From: Campylobacterales bacterium
Lineage (GTDB): Bacteria; Campylobacterota; Campylobacteria; Campylobacterales; Nitratiruptoraceae
Direction of reading: 5' to 3'
Length of the DNA: 41,088 nt
Assembly (NCBI GenBank): GCA_027065825.1
Contig: JAMONM010000049.1
Coordinates: forward strand, 1-41,088
The position numbers and the translations under genes are program-made. The notes below the pieces were generated by a model. It was not told the DNA's origin and did not search any database. It saw only the letters and a program-made list of their open reading frames with translations. Shown here piece after piece: positions 31,829-41,041 of the stretch. Each line of letters opens with the position of its first letter. Position 1 is the first letter of the stretch.

Positions 31829-33922
31829 ATGACCGAAAGATTGACGCTCTTTTTCGAAAAGGTTCACGAGCATTCGGACGCCATAATCGTCGTTTTGATA
31901 CTGGCCATACTGGCCTCTATGGTACTGCCCATTCCAACCTTTTTACTCGATATTTTATTGACAAGCAGTATCACTCTATCTCTGATCATTTTGATGACGA
32001 CGGTCTATATCGGGAATCCTCTTCAGATATCATCTTTTCCTTCGCTGCTCCTTTTGGCGACGCTTTTTAGACTCTCTTTGAACGTGGCTACTACCAGGAC
32101 CATTTTGCTACACGGTCACGAAGGGCCGGACGCCGCGGGAAAGGTTATAGAGAGTTTCGGCCAGTTCGTCGTGGGCGGAAACTACGTGGTGGGAATTATA
32201 GTTTTCGTGGTTCTGGTAACGATAAATTTTATCGTTATAACCAAGGGAACTGAGAGAATCTCGGAAGTTGGCGCCAGATTCACGCTGGACGCGATGCCCG
32301 GCAAACAGATGGCTATAGACGCCGATCTAAACGCCGGTATTATAGACGAGAACGAAGCAAAACGGCGTAGAGAGGAGATAGCCAAAGAGGCTGATTTTTA
32401 CGGCGCCATGGACGGAGCCAGTAAATTTATCAGAGGAGACGCTGTAGCCGGAATCATAATCACCGTAATAAATATCGTGGGAGGGATCGCCATAGGGGTT
32501 TTGCAGCATAAAATGGACGTATCCACCGCAGCGGCGAATTTTACCCTTTTGACCGTGGGAGACGGACTGGTTAGCCAGATACCGGCTCTCATAACCTCCA
32601 CGGCGGCCGGTCTGATGGTAACCAGGGCGGTGTCTCAGGCCAATCTGGGCAAAGAGATCTTCACTCAGCTGACCAGTTATCCAAAAGCTCTGTACATGGC
32701 CTCTTTCGCCCTGCTGGCCATGGGTATAGTTCCCGGCATGCCTTTTGTCCCTTTTATGCTGCTGTCTATGATGATGGCTCTTGCCGGATATATGATGCAG
32801 CTCGATATAGCCAACAGAGAAAAAAGAGAGGCCGAGGAGAAGGCCAAAGAGATTATCAAGGAGGCTCAGGAGCCTTCCGAATCTCCGGAGGATCTCATAA
32901 GTCAGCCCGAGACCATATCTTTGGAGATAGGATACTCTTTGATTCCCTATGTTGACGAGAGCCAAAACGGAGAGATCATCAAGAGAATCAAATCTCTGAG
33001 AAAACAGTTGACCAAAGAGCTGGGACTGATAATTCCCCTGATACATATCAAGGACAATCTGGAACTAAAGCCCGGAGAATACAGGATATTGATCAGAGAC
33101 GTAGAGATCGCAAAAGGGGAGGTTGAGCCTAATAAGGTTTTGGCTATCGATACCGGTTCCACCAAAGGGGAGATCGGAGGCAAGGAGACGATCGAACCTA
33201 CTTTCGGATTAAAAGCCTACTGGATTGAGGAGTCCCAGGCAGAAAAGGCGAAGATTTTAGGATATACCGTAGTCGATATTCCTACGGTTATAATCACCCA
33301 TCTTTCCGAAACAATAAAAAATCACGCCTACGAGATCCTGGGCAGAAGCGAAACCAAAGAGCTCGTCGAGGGACTTGCGAAAAAATATCCTATCGTCAAA
33401 GATATCGTTCCGGAGCAGGTATCCTATTCGATTCTGCACAGAGTGCTGCAGAATCTGCTAAGAGAGAATATTCCGATAAAAGATCTGCTTTCGATTATAG
33501 AGGCGCTTTCGGACAATATAGTCAAAAGCAACGATCCAGATATTCTAACGGAGTTGGTGAGGCAGTCTCTGGCTAGATTGATAACCTCCATCTACGCCAA
33601 AGATGGCAAACTCTACGCTTTGACTCTTGGTGCCAGGGTTGAAAACCATATTCTTCAGAAAATCAAGGAGTACGAAGGAACCGTACCGCCGCTCGATCCT
33701 CTGATTTTGCAGCAGATAGTCAAGGATATCAGCGGTTCTATGGAAAAGTTCGTACTGCATCAGGCTACGCCGGTACTACTATGTTCGGCCAGCGTCAGAA
33801 GATTCGTAAAAAGAATAATAGAGCCCTATCTTTCGAACGTGGCGGTACTCTCCTATTCGGAGTTGGAACCGAGGACCAAATTGAATATTTTGGGCAAGGT
33901 AGAGATTGATGAAAATAAATAG
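31829..33922 (+). CDS. flhA: Flagellar export gate protein FlhA
   Basis: 697 residues. The N-terminal half has about eight membrane helices with the FHIPEP loop (RFTLDAMPGKQMAIDADLNAG, about residues 148-168). The C-terminal half is the cytoplasmic ring domain that receives export chaperones. It belongs to the type III export gate. The last 14 bases overlap flhF. Confidence 0.97.
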   Translation: MTERLTLFFEKVHEHSDAIIVVLILAILASMVLPIPTFLLDILLTSSITLSLIILMTTVYIGNPLQISSFPSLLLLATLFRLSLNVATTRTILLHGHEGPDAAGKVIESFGQFVVGGNYVVGIIVFVVLVTINFIVITKGTERISEVGARFTLDAMPGKQMAIDADLNAGIIDENEAKRRREEIAKEADFYGAMDGASKFIRGDAVAGIIITVINIVGGIAIGVLQHKMDVSTAAANFTLLTVGDGLVSQIPALITSTAAGLMVTRAVSQANLGKEIFTQLTSYPKALYMASFALLAMGIVPGMPFVPFMLLSMMMALAGYMMQLDIANREKREAEEKAKEIIKEAQEPSESPEDLISQPETISLEIGYSLIPYVDESQNGEIIKRIKSLRKQLTKELGLIIPLIHIKDNLELKPGEYRILIRDVEIAKGEVEPNKVLAIDTGSTKGEIGGKETIEPTFGLKAYWIEESQAEKAKILGYTVVDIPTVIITHLSETIKNHAYEILGRSETKELVEGLAKKYPIVKDIVPEQVSYSILHRVLQNLLRENIPIKDLLSIIEALSDNIVKSNDPDILTELVRQSLARLITSIYAKDGKLYALTLGARVENHILQKIKEYEGTVPPLDPLILQQIVKDISGSMEKFVLHQATPVLLCSASVRRFVKRIIEPYLSNVAVLSYSELEPRTKLNILGKVEIDENK

Positions 33923-35060
33923 ATACGTAGGTTACGACCTCGACGCTTTGATAGAAGAGGCTAAAAGAGAGCTGGGAAACGATATAAAAATTCTTAGCTA
34001 CGAAGTGGAGGAGGAAAGAGCTCTTTTGCCTTTTAAAAAAAGGAAAAAGTATACTCTCTTCGTAGAGGTTCCGACGCCGGAAGAGAGCTTTTTGAGTATG
34101 CTCTCCAAAGAGGAGCGGAGCGAAGAGATAGAGAGATTTTTATCCAGAATCGAGTCGATGATAGATAAAAAGATCGCCTCGCTGAATATTCAAAACAGAA
34201 TCGAGTTGCCCACTCCGCCTCACGGCGAGAATATAGGCCTCAAAAGGGAAGAGTTTGAGGAGTTCGGCGGAGACGCCCTGGAGTTGATAAAGAGTCTGAT
34301 AAAAAAGGACGTGGAGCCAAAGATCGCGAAGCTGGTCGTAAAAGAGGCCTGCGGGCTAGATATAGATACCAACAAATTCGATCTAAATACCTCTTTGTTC
34401 AAGGACGCTCTCATAAAGGGGATTTCAAAAAAGATCAGATTTACCGGCCCGCTAAAGGTTCAAAAAGGGGGGCTCAAAATCAAAGCTTTCGTAGGACCCA
34501 CGGGAGTCGGCAAAACGACAAATCTATTTAAAATAGCCTCCGAGTTGGTAATAAAACAGAATCTAAACGTGGCGGTAATCAGTATTGATACGTTCAAGGT
34601 AGGAGCGATTCAGCAGGCAAGAGCGTATGCCAATATCTTGAATATCCCCTTCTTTGCCGTTACCGACTCTAAAAATCTGAGAAAAACTCTATCGAACATG
34701 TCCGATATAGACGTGGTTTTGATAGATACCGTAGGCAGAAGCCATTACGACTATTGGAGACTGGGGGAGATGAAAGAGATTCTAGGCGGCGGAAACGATC
34801 TGATAGATGTCTCCTTGGTCATTAGCTGCAACTATAAAAATAGCGAAGCTATGGAGATCGTAAACCGTTACAGAACATTTTTTGCGATCAACTCCATCTT
34901 TTTTACCAAGATAGACGAAACCTATAAGCCGGGAATTTTGGTTAATCTCCCGATAAAGAGCGATATAGCCGTTTCGTTTATTAGTACGGGTCAGAGGGTG
35001 CCTGAGGATATCAGGCTTTTAAATGCCGAGAGAGTGGCCGAATATCTGTTGGGTGAGTGA
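33909..35060 (+). CDS. flhF: SRP-family GTPase FlhF
   Basis: 383 residues. The ATG at 33909 is preferred over the TTG just before it. After an N-terminal basic/helical domain the NG domain shows GPTGVGKTTN (G1), DTFKVGAIQQARAYA and DTVGRS (G3, where most have DTAGRS). FlhF places the flagellum at the pole, together with FlhG. It overlaps flhA by 14 bases and flhG by one. Confidence 0.95.
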   Translation: MKINRYVGYDLDALIEEAKRELGNDIKILSYEVEEERALLPFKKRKKYTLFVEVPTPEESFLSMLSKEERSEEIERFLSRIESMIDKKIASLNIQNRIELPTPPHGENIGLKREEFEEFGGDALELIKSLIKKDVEPKIAKLVVKEACGLDIDTNKFDLNTSLFKDALIKGISKKIRFTGPLKVQKGGLKIKAFVGPTGVGKTTNLFKIASELVIKQNLNVAVISIDTFKVGAIQQARAYANILNIPFFAVTDSKNLRKTLSNMSDIDVVLIDTVGRSHYDYWRLGEMKEILGGGNDLIDVSLVISCNYKNSEAMEIVNRYRTFFAINSIFFTKIDETYKPGILVNLPIKSDIAVSFISTGQRVPEDIRLLNAERVAEYLLGE

Positions 35061-35914
35061 TGTTGGATCAGGCGCAAGGACTCAGAGAACTCGCGAAAGA
35101 GCGCAGAAAAAACAGCAAATTCATTACCGTTGCCAGCGGAAAGGGCGGCGTTGGCAAAACAAACTTTAGCGTAAATTTCGCCTATACGATGGCCCGTCAT
35201 TTTAACAAGAGAATACTTTTGATAGACGCCGACATAGGAATGGCTAACGTACACATTCTGTTAAACAGCGACCCTTCGAAGAATATAAAAGCTCTTTTCC
35301 AAGGGGAGAGTATAGAGAATATTATCGTCAAAAGCCACGGTTTTGACGCAATTTTGGGTTTTTCCGGAGTCGATTCCATCGAAGAGATGGACGAAACTTC
35401 GGTTGCTCTTTTGATAAACTCTTTGGAGAGGGTTTCTTCGGAGTACGACTACGTTATAATAGATACTGGTGCGGGAATAGACGAGAAAATAGCCGCCTTT
35501 TTAAGAGCGTCTACGAGATCGTACGTTATAACCACGCCTGAACCTACCGCATTGATGGACGCCTATGCTCTGATTAAGTCAATTTATAACATATATGGAT
35601 ATAATAACTTTAAAATTGTGGTAAATATGGTAAAAAACAAAGAGGAGGCCGAAACGACCTTTAACAAACTGAGACTTTCGGCCAGAAAATTTCTGGATAT
35701 CGATCTGGAGTTTTTGGGATATCTTCCCCTGACCCAGAATCTAAAAAGGAGCGTCAAACAAAAAGAGCTCATAACTAAAATTTCGCCCACGGATCCATTT
35801 TCGATGCAGATGAGAAGAATATGTGCGGTTGAGTGCGGAATCGAAACGAAAGAGCATAGCGGTAGATTTTGGGAGCGGGTATTCGATTTTTTAGGTAACA
35901 AGCGGGGAAAATGA
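35060..35914 (+). CDS. flhG: MinD-family flagellar number regulator FlhG
   Basis: 284 residues. The start is the ATG overlapping the flhF stop (TGATG). The N-terminal DQAQGLRELA is the segment that stimulates FlhF. SGKGGVGKTN is the deviant Walker A; LLIDADIGMANVHILL is the usual switch region. FlhG limits flagellar number and, in Campylobacter, division position. It overlaps fliA by four bases. Confidence 0.95.
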   Translation: MLDQAQGLRELAKERRKNSKFITVASGKGGVGKTNFSVNFAYTMARHFNKRILLIDADIGMANVHILLNSDPSKNIKALFQGESIENIIVKSHGFDAILGFSGVDSIEEMDETSVALLINSLERVSSEYDYVIIDTGAGIDEKIAAFLRASTRSYVITTPEPTALMDAYALIKSIYNIYGYNNFKIVVNMVKNKEEAETTFNKLRLSARKFLDIDLEFLGYLPLTQNLKRSVKQKELITKISPTDPFSMQMRRICAVECGIETKEHSGRFWERVFDFLGNKRGK

Positions 35915-36552
35915 GAGTTGACAAAGAGGAAAAGCAGCGAATCATTCTGGAAAACACGCCTTTGGTAAAGAAGGTGGCCAGCAAAATCTATTTCAAACTT
36001 CCCAAGGATTGCGGGATAGAGTTTGATGAGCTGGTCAATACCGGTATCATCGGCCTCATTAAAGCTATAGACAAATATAACCAAGATAGAGCCAAGTTCT
36101 CCACTTACGCCTATATCAAGATAAGGGGAGAGATTTTGGACTATTTGAGATCTCTCCATATCGTACCGAGAACAATGAGAGACAAAATAAAAAAAGAGAA
36201 AGACGAAAATCCGGACAAAGCTATACCTTTGTCAAATTTGGCTATAATGATAAGCATGGAGAAAGCCCTGGGGTCTGAAGAGGGCTCTTTGCGTCTGATG
36301 GATACCCTGGTTTCCGAAGACAAAAGCCCCGAAGAGGAGGCTATCAGTTCGGAGATGGGCGAAATGCTGAAAGAGGCGATGATGCAGCTAAATGAAAAGG
36401 AGCGCATCGCACTGCAGATGTTCTTTTTTGAGGAGAGGGAGCCCAAAGAGATATCAGAATATCTTAACATATCGCAGTCCAGGGTTTCGCAGCTGAAATC
36501 ACAGGCGATCAACAAGATCAAGAGGATTTTGACAAATTCGGAGCGTATCTGA
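35911..36552 (+). CDS. fliA: Flagellar sigma factor FliA (sigma28)
   Basis: 213 residues with sigma regions 2 (FSTYAYIKIRGEILDYLR), 3 and 4 (EISEYLNISQSRVSQLKSQAINKIK). It directs late genes such as flagellin. Its position directly after flhF-flhG is widely conserved in flagellates, while Campylobacter and Helicobacter have largely dispersed this set. It overlaps flhG by four bases and fliK by one. Confidence 0.95.
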   Translation: MRVDKEEKQRIILENTPLVKKVASKIYFKLPKDCGIEFDELVNTGIIGLIKAIDKYNQDRAKFSTYAYIKIRGEILDYLRSLHIVPRTMRDKIKKEKDENPDKAIPLSNLAIMISMEKALGSEEGSLRLMDTLVSEDKSPEEEAISSEMGEMLKEAMMQLNEKERIALQMFFFEEREPKEISEYLNISQSRVSQLKSQAINKIKRILTNSERI

Positions 36553-38291
36553 TGAATATTTTCGACATGCTGCTCGTACCGGGCGGCAACAAGACCGGTT
36601 CCGGTTCGAAAGCCCGGCCAAAATCGGATGCTTATCCAAAAACCGACTTTTTCAAAATCCTCGCTCTCAATTTGGGGCAGAAAGATTTATCTTTGTCCAC
36701 CCTCAACGTAAAATCGGGCGGATTTTCGCGTAACGACGTTTTTGCGGATACCGAAAATGGCGCGGATTTGGCAGATATAGATTCTTTAAGCGCGCTCTTT
36801 GAGGGAACCAAGAGCTTTTTTTTAGATGGCGGATCGCGTAAAGATTCCAAATCCTCTTCAATATCCTCCTTGGCTAACCTTTTTACGTCACAAAAAAGCT
36901 TTATAAAAGACGATAGTTTAGAGTTTGCGAGCAACAAAAATGTAAAAAACGGCAACCGGGCTTTTGAAAATAAAGAGATAAAGATCGATTCGGATCAAAA
37001 AGAGAGTAAAAACGATTTGAAAATAGGCTCTTTGGCCGTTGCCGCTTCTTTGGAACCGGACCTTGCGTCCAGATCTAAAAACGGCCAAAAAGTAAACGAA
37101 AAAGTTTTAAACGGTTCGGTAAGAATAGAAAAAAACTCTTTAAAAGAGGATCCTCTCAACCGCAAGAGCGTTTTGTTAGAACCTAAAAGTGTCGATATTT
37201 ATAAAAGCGCCGAAACCGCTACGAACGACGAAGAGAGATCTATATGGGCGGTTGCCGGCGGTTTGGAGGAGAGTTTCAATAACGGCGGGTTTGTTTTTTC
37301 GGCAAAACCTGAAAAACCGGCGGATTTCACCGACTCTTCTCGTACCGATTCGGGCAAAGAGCATCCAAGGGCTGTTTTTGGTTCTTTTGACGAAGTCTCG
37401 GGATTCAAAAAAAACATGAGTGCGGAAAAAGCGGAAAAGATCGAAAAAGAGAGTTTTAAAACCGATGAGCATTTTGATGAGAGGATCTTGAGGAAAGAGA
37501 TCCCAAAAAGAGATTTGCAAATAGTCAAAAACGTTTCCGTACAAAACCCTATAAGTGAAACAGAGCCTAAAAAAGCTCCATCCCCTCAAGAGGATATTTT
37601 GAATTTGCGAACTGAACAGAAAAACAGTGTTGCGGTTGGCGTCGAAAGTCCTGAATTGAGAGGGCATGAGACAGATAGAAACGGCAAGGATCTCTTGGAG
37701 GGTTTTAATCGCAAATCGGAAATCCATAAAGAGACGGCATCTAAAAAGGATATCGTTAAAACCGTCCAAAGCCAAAGGGTTGAGGATAAATTTTTTGCGG
37801 AATCTACGACCCAAACCGGCGAGTCTGCCAAAGAGTCGGTTTCGGCTCAATCTATACAGCAGCAGGCACCCGTTGCCAAAGAGCAGCCCTTGCCGCTTTT
37901 TGCTCTCTCTTCCTCTGTTTCAGAGGCTTCTTCGGGATCCTTTTCAAGCACTGACAATGGCGGCGGCGAAGGCGGCGGCCGATTCGAAGAGGGCGGCGAC
38001 GTTCAGCCCAAGACTACGCAAAACGGCAAGAACAGTTTTACCTTTAGGTTGAACGATACGGTCATAAACGCCACTATTAAAAACCAGCATCTCAATCTTG
38101 TTCTTAGCGCCCATTCGACCGTTTTTACCCCTTCGCTGGAAAGAGAGATCCAGACCATCTTGAGAGACTCCGGATTCAAGACCTTCTCCCTTACCTTGAG
38201 AGATAGAGAAAAAAGAGTATATCTAAACTACGACGAAACCAGAACTACCTCCAAAAGAGCCCACCAGAGCCGAATAAATGTTATGGCGTAG
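36552..38291 (+). CDS. fliK: Probable hook-length control protein FliK
   Basis: 579 residues. Most of it is hydrophilic, Ser/Lys/Glu-rich, apparently disordered, as expected for the molecular-ruler part of FliK. Only about the last 90 residues look folded (NQHLNLVLSAHSTVFTPSLEREIQTILRDSG...), with hydrophobic alternation like the FliK C-terminal switch domain. No catalytic motif. FliK sequences are poorly conserved, so the call rests on composition, length, the C-terminal pattern and location between fliA and rod genes. A TGATG overlap joins it to fliA, and it overlaps the next gene by 14 bases. Confidence 0.65.
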   Translation: MNIFDMLLVPGGNKTGSGSKARPKSDAYPKTDFFKILALNLGQKDLSLSTLNVKSGGFSRNDVFADTENGADLADIDSLSALFEGTKSFFLDGGSRKDSKSSSISSLANLFTSQKSFIKDDSLEFASNKNVKNGNRAFENKEIKIDSDQKESKNDLKIGSLAVAASLEPDLASRSKNGQKVNEKVLNGSVRIEKNSLKEDPLNRKSVLLEPKSVDIYKSAETATNDEERSIWAVAGGLEESFNNGGFVFSAKPEKPADFTDSSRTDSGKEHPRAVFGSFDEVSGFKKNMSAEKAEKIEKESFKTDEHFDERILRKEIPKRDLQIVKNVSVQNPISETEPKKAPSPQEDILNLRTEQKNSVAVGVESPELRGHETDRNGKDLLEGFNRKSEIHKETASKKDIVKTVQSQRVEDKFFAESTTQTGESAKESVSAQSIQQQAPVAKEQPLPLFALSSSVSEASSGSFSSTDNGGGEGGGRFEEGGDVQPKTTQNGKNSFTFRLNDTVINATIKNQHLNLVLSAHSTVFTPSLEREIQTILRDSGFKTFSLTLRDREKRVYLNYDETRTTSKRAHQSRINVMA

Positions 38292-40236
38292 CATTTTTTT
38301 TGCGGCGATACTTTTTTTCGTATCTCTAGCCGATACGAACGTAACCGTTGAGGACAAAAACGTAACCCTCAACAAAGAGAGATTTGAGCGTTTTTTATTC
38401 AAAAACGCCATGCGCGATTACGAACTGGGCTCTTATTACGAGGCTCTGGACGAATTTTTGCAGATTATTAAAAACCCCAAATCCCCTTTTTATACGGATT
38501 CGCTTTTGATGCTGGGCAAAGTCTATCTTCAGATCGCGAAAAGAACCGGTATGAAAAAATATCTATGGACGGCGGATTCGTACTTGAACATATATTCCTC
38601 TAAAGCCAAAAAACTGGGATGGGAGTACTACTATACCAAAGCCAACATATATGAGACTCTCGGTTTTTACGAAAAGGCGTTGGCCCACTATAGACGCTCT
38701 TTGCAAAAGAGCGTGGCCGAGAGGGAACAGATAGAGAGTATAATCGGTATTTTGAGAGTGGCTGTCTGGCTGAAAAAACTCGATCTTGTTACCAAATATA
38801 TGATCATTTTAAACGTTAGCACTCTTCAAAAAGAGCAGAAAAAAGAGCTCGATTTTATAAAAGGTATGGAGCTCTTCAATCAGCAAAAATACAAGGAGGC
38901 TTTTAGATATTTCGAAAAGACCTACCGCGAATTCGAATCCTACCTGATAGACAATCCCGAATACTACTATCTAGTCGCCGAAACGGCCTATAGAAAAGGC
39001 GATATAAAGTTTGCCGAAAAGCTGTTTAGGAGAATTTTGAATCTTATCAAAAACAGGGAGGTTCTAAAAAAAGCTCTATTGAGAATGGGCGATATCGGTC
39101 TGAAAAAAGGGAACGTCAAAAGCGCTACCAACTACTATTATCAGCTAATTGCCAAATATCCCGAATCCAAAGAGGCCACGGTTGCCAAATTGAAACTTAT
39201 ATCTTTGATTTCGAGGGACGAAAGGCTCGCCGAGAGCCTCAAAGAGCTGCTTCCCGATGCCGAGTTTTTGACCGATCCGGAATCTTTCGTGGTTAAGACG
39301 CTGATTAAAAACAGAACCAACTATATAGGCAGATTCGCTCTGGCCAATTTCGGAGTGATAACATTTGAGCTGGACAGCGACAAACTATACAAACGTTTGG
39401 GATGGGAACTCTCTCTCATTTCCGCCGACAGAACCGATTATGAACAAAAGGAGTATTTTAGAGATCTTTGGAGCAGCTATTTGCTGATACTGGATCACGT
39501 GAGAGTATGTCCTTTGTACCTTTCGAACGAGAGGTTTTTTCAGGAGGTATTTGAGCAGAACATATTGATAAAAATATCCTCCGATCTAGGCGAGTGCAAA
39601 AAAGAGAACAAAAGAGTGGCGCTGTTGGAATATATCTTGAAAAGATGGAACAACGACAACAATAGATTTTTGCTGGCAAAAGCTCTGTATGAGTACGGAG
39701 ATTACGACAGAAGCGTTGCTGTTTTGAACTCTATGAAACAAAAAGGGTGCGAGTTTTATAAACTTCTGGGCAAAAACTGCGTAATGCTCGACAACGGCTC
39801 TAAAGAGTGTATACAGGGTATGGAACGATCGCTGCAAGCCTGTTCCGAAGCCGATTTCGAGGCGTTGATTCTCTCCAGGTACGCACTTTTGATGAAAGGT
39901 AAGGAGCCTAAGAAAAAGTTTGTTTCTCTCTACGCGGAAAAGATTGCCTCTCTTTTCGAAAAAGATCCCATTATAAAGAAATTTGTAGTAAAATACTCCG
40001 AGGCGCTTATAAACAGAGCCGACTATACGGGATTGATTAGAGTACTCGAACCTATTTCGCAAAAGCTCAATAGAAACTGTTATATTGACAGTCTGTTAGC
40101 TTTGTCTTATATTAGAACTGGTAAAATGGAGTACGCAAAGAGTCTCGTGAGCGATTTGAGAAAGTGCGAAGACCCTTGGTCTAAAGTAGCCGTAGAGGTG
40201 TACGAGTCCGAAAAACTTAAAGCGAGCGTGAAATGA
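38278..40236 (+). CDS. Periplasmic TPR protein, PflA-like
   Basis: 652 residues. A signal peptide (residues 1-18, ending SLA) is followed by repeated helix pairs of TPR/Sel1 type (for example ALDEFLQIIKNPKSPFYTDSLLMLGKVYLQIA, and KFAEKLFRRILNLIKNREVLKKALLRMG). No enzyme motif seen. Campylobacterota motors carry periplasmic disk proteins PflA and PflB needed for high torque; PflA is a periplasmic TPR protein of about 790 residues. The position inside the flagellar operon, export signal and repeats suggest the PflA role, but this is not proved by motif. It overlaps fliK by 14 bases and flgB by four. Confidence 0.65.
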   Translation: MLWRSIFFAAILFFVSLADTNVTVEDKNVTLNKERFERFLFKNAMRDYELGSYYEALDEFLQIIKNPKSPFYTDSLLMLGKVYLQIAKRTGMKKYLWTADSYLNIYSSKAKKLGWEYYYTKANIYETLGFYEKALAHYRRSLQKSVAEREQIESIIGILRVAVWLKKLDLVTKYMIILNVSTLQKEQKKELDFIKGMELFNQQKYKEAFRYFEKTYREFESYLIDNPEYYYLVAETAYRKGDIKFAEKLFRRILNLIKNREVLKKALLRMGDIGLKKGNVKSATNYYYQLIAKYPESKEATVAKLKLISLISRDERLAESLKELLPDAEFLTDPESFVVKTLIKNRTNYIGRFALANFGVITFELDSDKLYKRLGWELSLISADRTDYEQKEYFRDLWSSYLLILDHVRVCPLYLSNERFFQEVFEQNILIKISSDLGECKKENKRVALLEYILKRWNNDNNRFLLAKALYEYGDYDRSVAVLNSMKQKGCEFYKLLGKNCVMLDNGSKECIQGMERSLQACSEADFEALILSRYALLMKGKEPKKKFVSLYAEKIASLFEKDPIIKKFVVKYSEALINRADYTGLIRVLEPISQKLNRNCYIDSLLALSYIRTGKMEYAKSLVSDLRKCEDPWSKVAVEVYESEKLKASVK

Positions 40237-40607
40237 GTGAAATGTTCGAAAGCATCGATAAACTTTCGAGTAGGGCCTCCTTTTATCTCGAAAGAAGCAA
40301 AGTTATCCAAAGCAATATAGCCAACGCCGATACGCCCGGATATATAGGCAAGGATATAACCTTTAAAAAGGTTTTAGAAGATCAGCTGGCCCTAAAAAGA
40401 GAGGATCCAAAACATATCGATCCGGCCGCAGAAAGTCAAAAAACGGCCGTATACGAAATAGAGAGCTATATGGGATACGACGAAAACAGAATCGACGTTC
40501 AAAACGAGCTGGCCAAACTGGCTGAGAGCTCTATAATGTACAAATCGCTGGTAGAGACTATGAAAAAAGAGTTTTCGAAATTAAAACTGGTAATTACCGG
40601 GAGATAG
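40233..40607 (+). CDS. flgB: Flagellar proximal rod protein FlgB
   Basis: 124 residues, normal length. The rod-protein motif SNIANADTPGYIGKDITF (about 29-46) and the C-terminal helix ending YKSLVETMKKEFSKLK are diagnostic. The start overlaps the preceding stop (ATGA). It is followed by flgC after two bases, the standard order. Confidence 0.95.
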   Translation: MSEMFESIDKLSSRASFYLERSKVIQSNIANADTPGYIGKDITFKKVLEDQLALKREDPKHIDPAAESQKTAVYEIESYMGYDENRIDVQNELAKLAESSIMYKSLVETMKKEFSKLKLVITGR

Positions 40608-40609
40608 GA

Positions 40610-41032
40610 ATGATTTTTAAAGGGTTGGAGATTGCCACGGCCGGCATGAGCGTTCAAAGAGTCAGAATGGATATAGTTGCCAGCAATCTGGCCAACGTGA
40701 ACTCTACCGACAGAGGCGACGGTACTCCGTATCGAAGGAAGATACCTGTTTTTGAATCCCTCTTTGAAAAAGAGTTGAAAAGTTACGGAGAGATACCGCT
40801 TTCTAGCGTAAAAGTCAAAGAGGTGATGGAAGATCCCGCCCCTTTTAAGCTCAAGTACGATCCGGACAACCCTCTGGCGGACGACAAAGGATATGTAAGA
40901 TTGCCGAATATCGATCCGATGAGAGAGATGGTTGATATGATTTCGGCCATGAGGAGTTACGAGGCCAATTTAACGGCTTTTAACACGCACAAGGACATGC
41001 TGCTCAAATCGCTGGAAATAATCAGAGTGTAA
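40610..41032 (+). CDS. flgC: Flagellar proximal rod protein FlgC
   Basis: 140 residues. MSVQRVRMDIVASNLANVNST and the C-terminal REMVDMISAMRSYEANLTAFNTHKDMLL segment are FlgC hallmarks. It forms the proximal rod with FlgB and FlgF. TAGGA lies upstream of the ATG. Confidence 0.96.
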   Translation: MIFKGLEIATAGMSVQRVRMDIVASNLANVNSTDRGDGTPYRRKIPVFESLFEKELKSYGEIPLSSVKVKEVMEDPAPFKLKYDPDNPLADDKGYVRLPNIDPMREMVDMISAMRSYEANLTAFNTHKDMLLKSLEIIRV

Positions 41033-41041
41033 GGAACGTAG

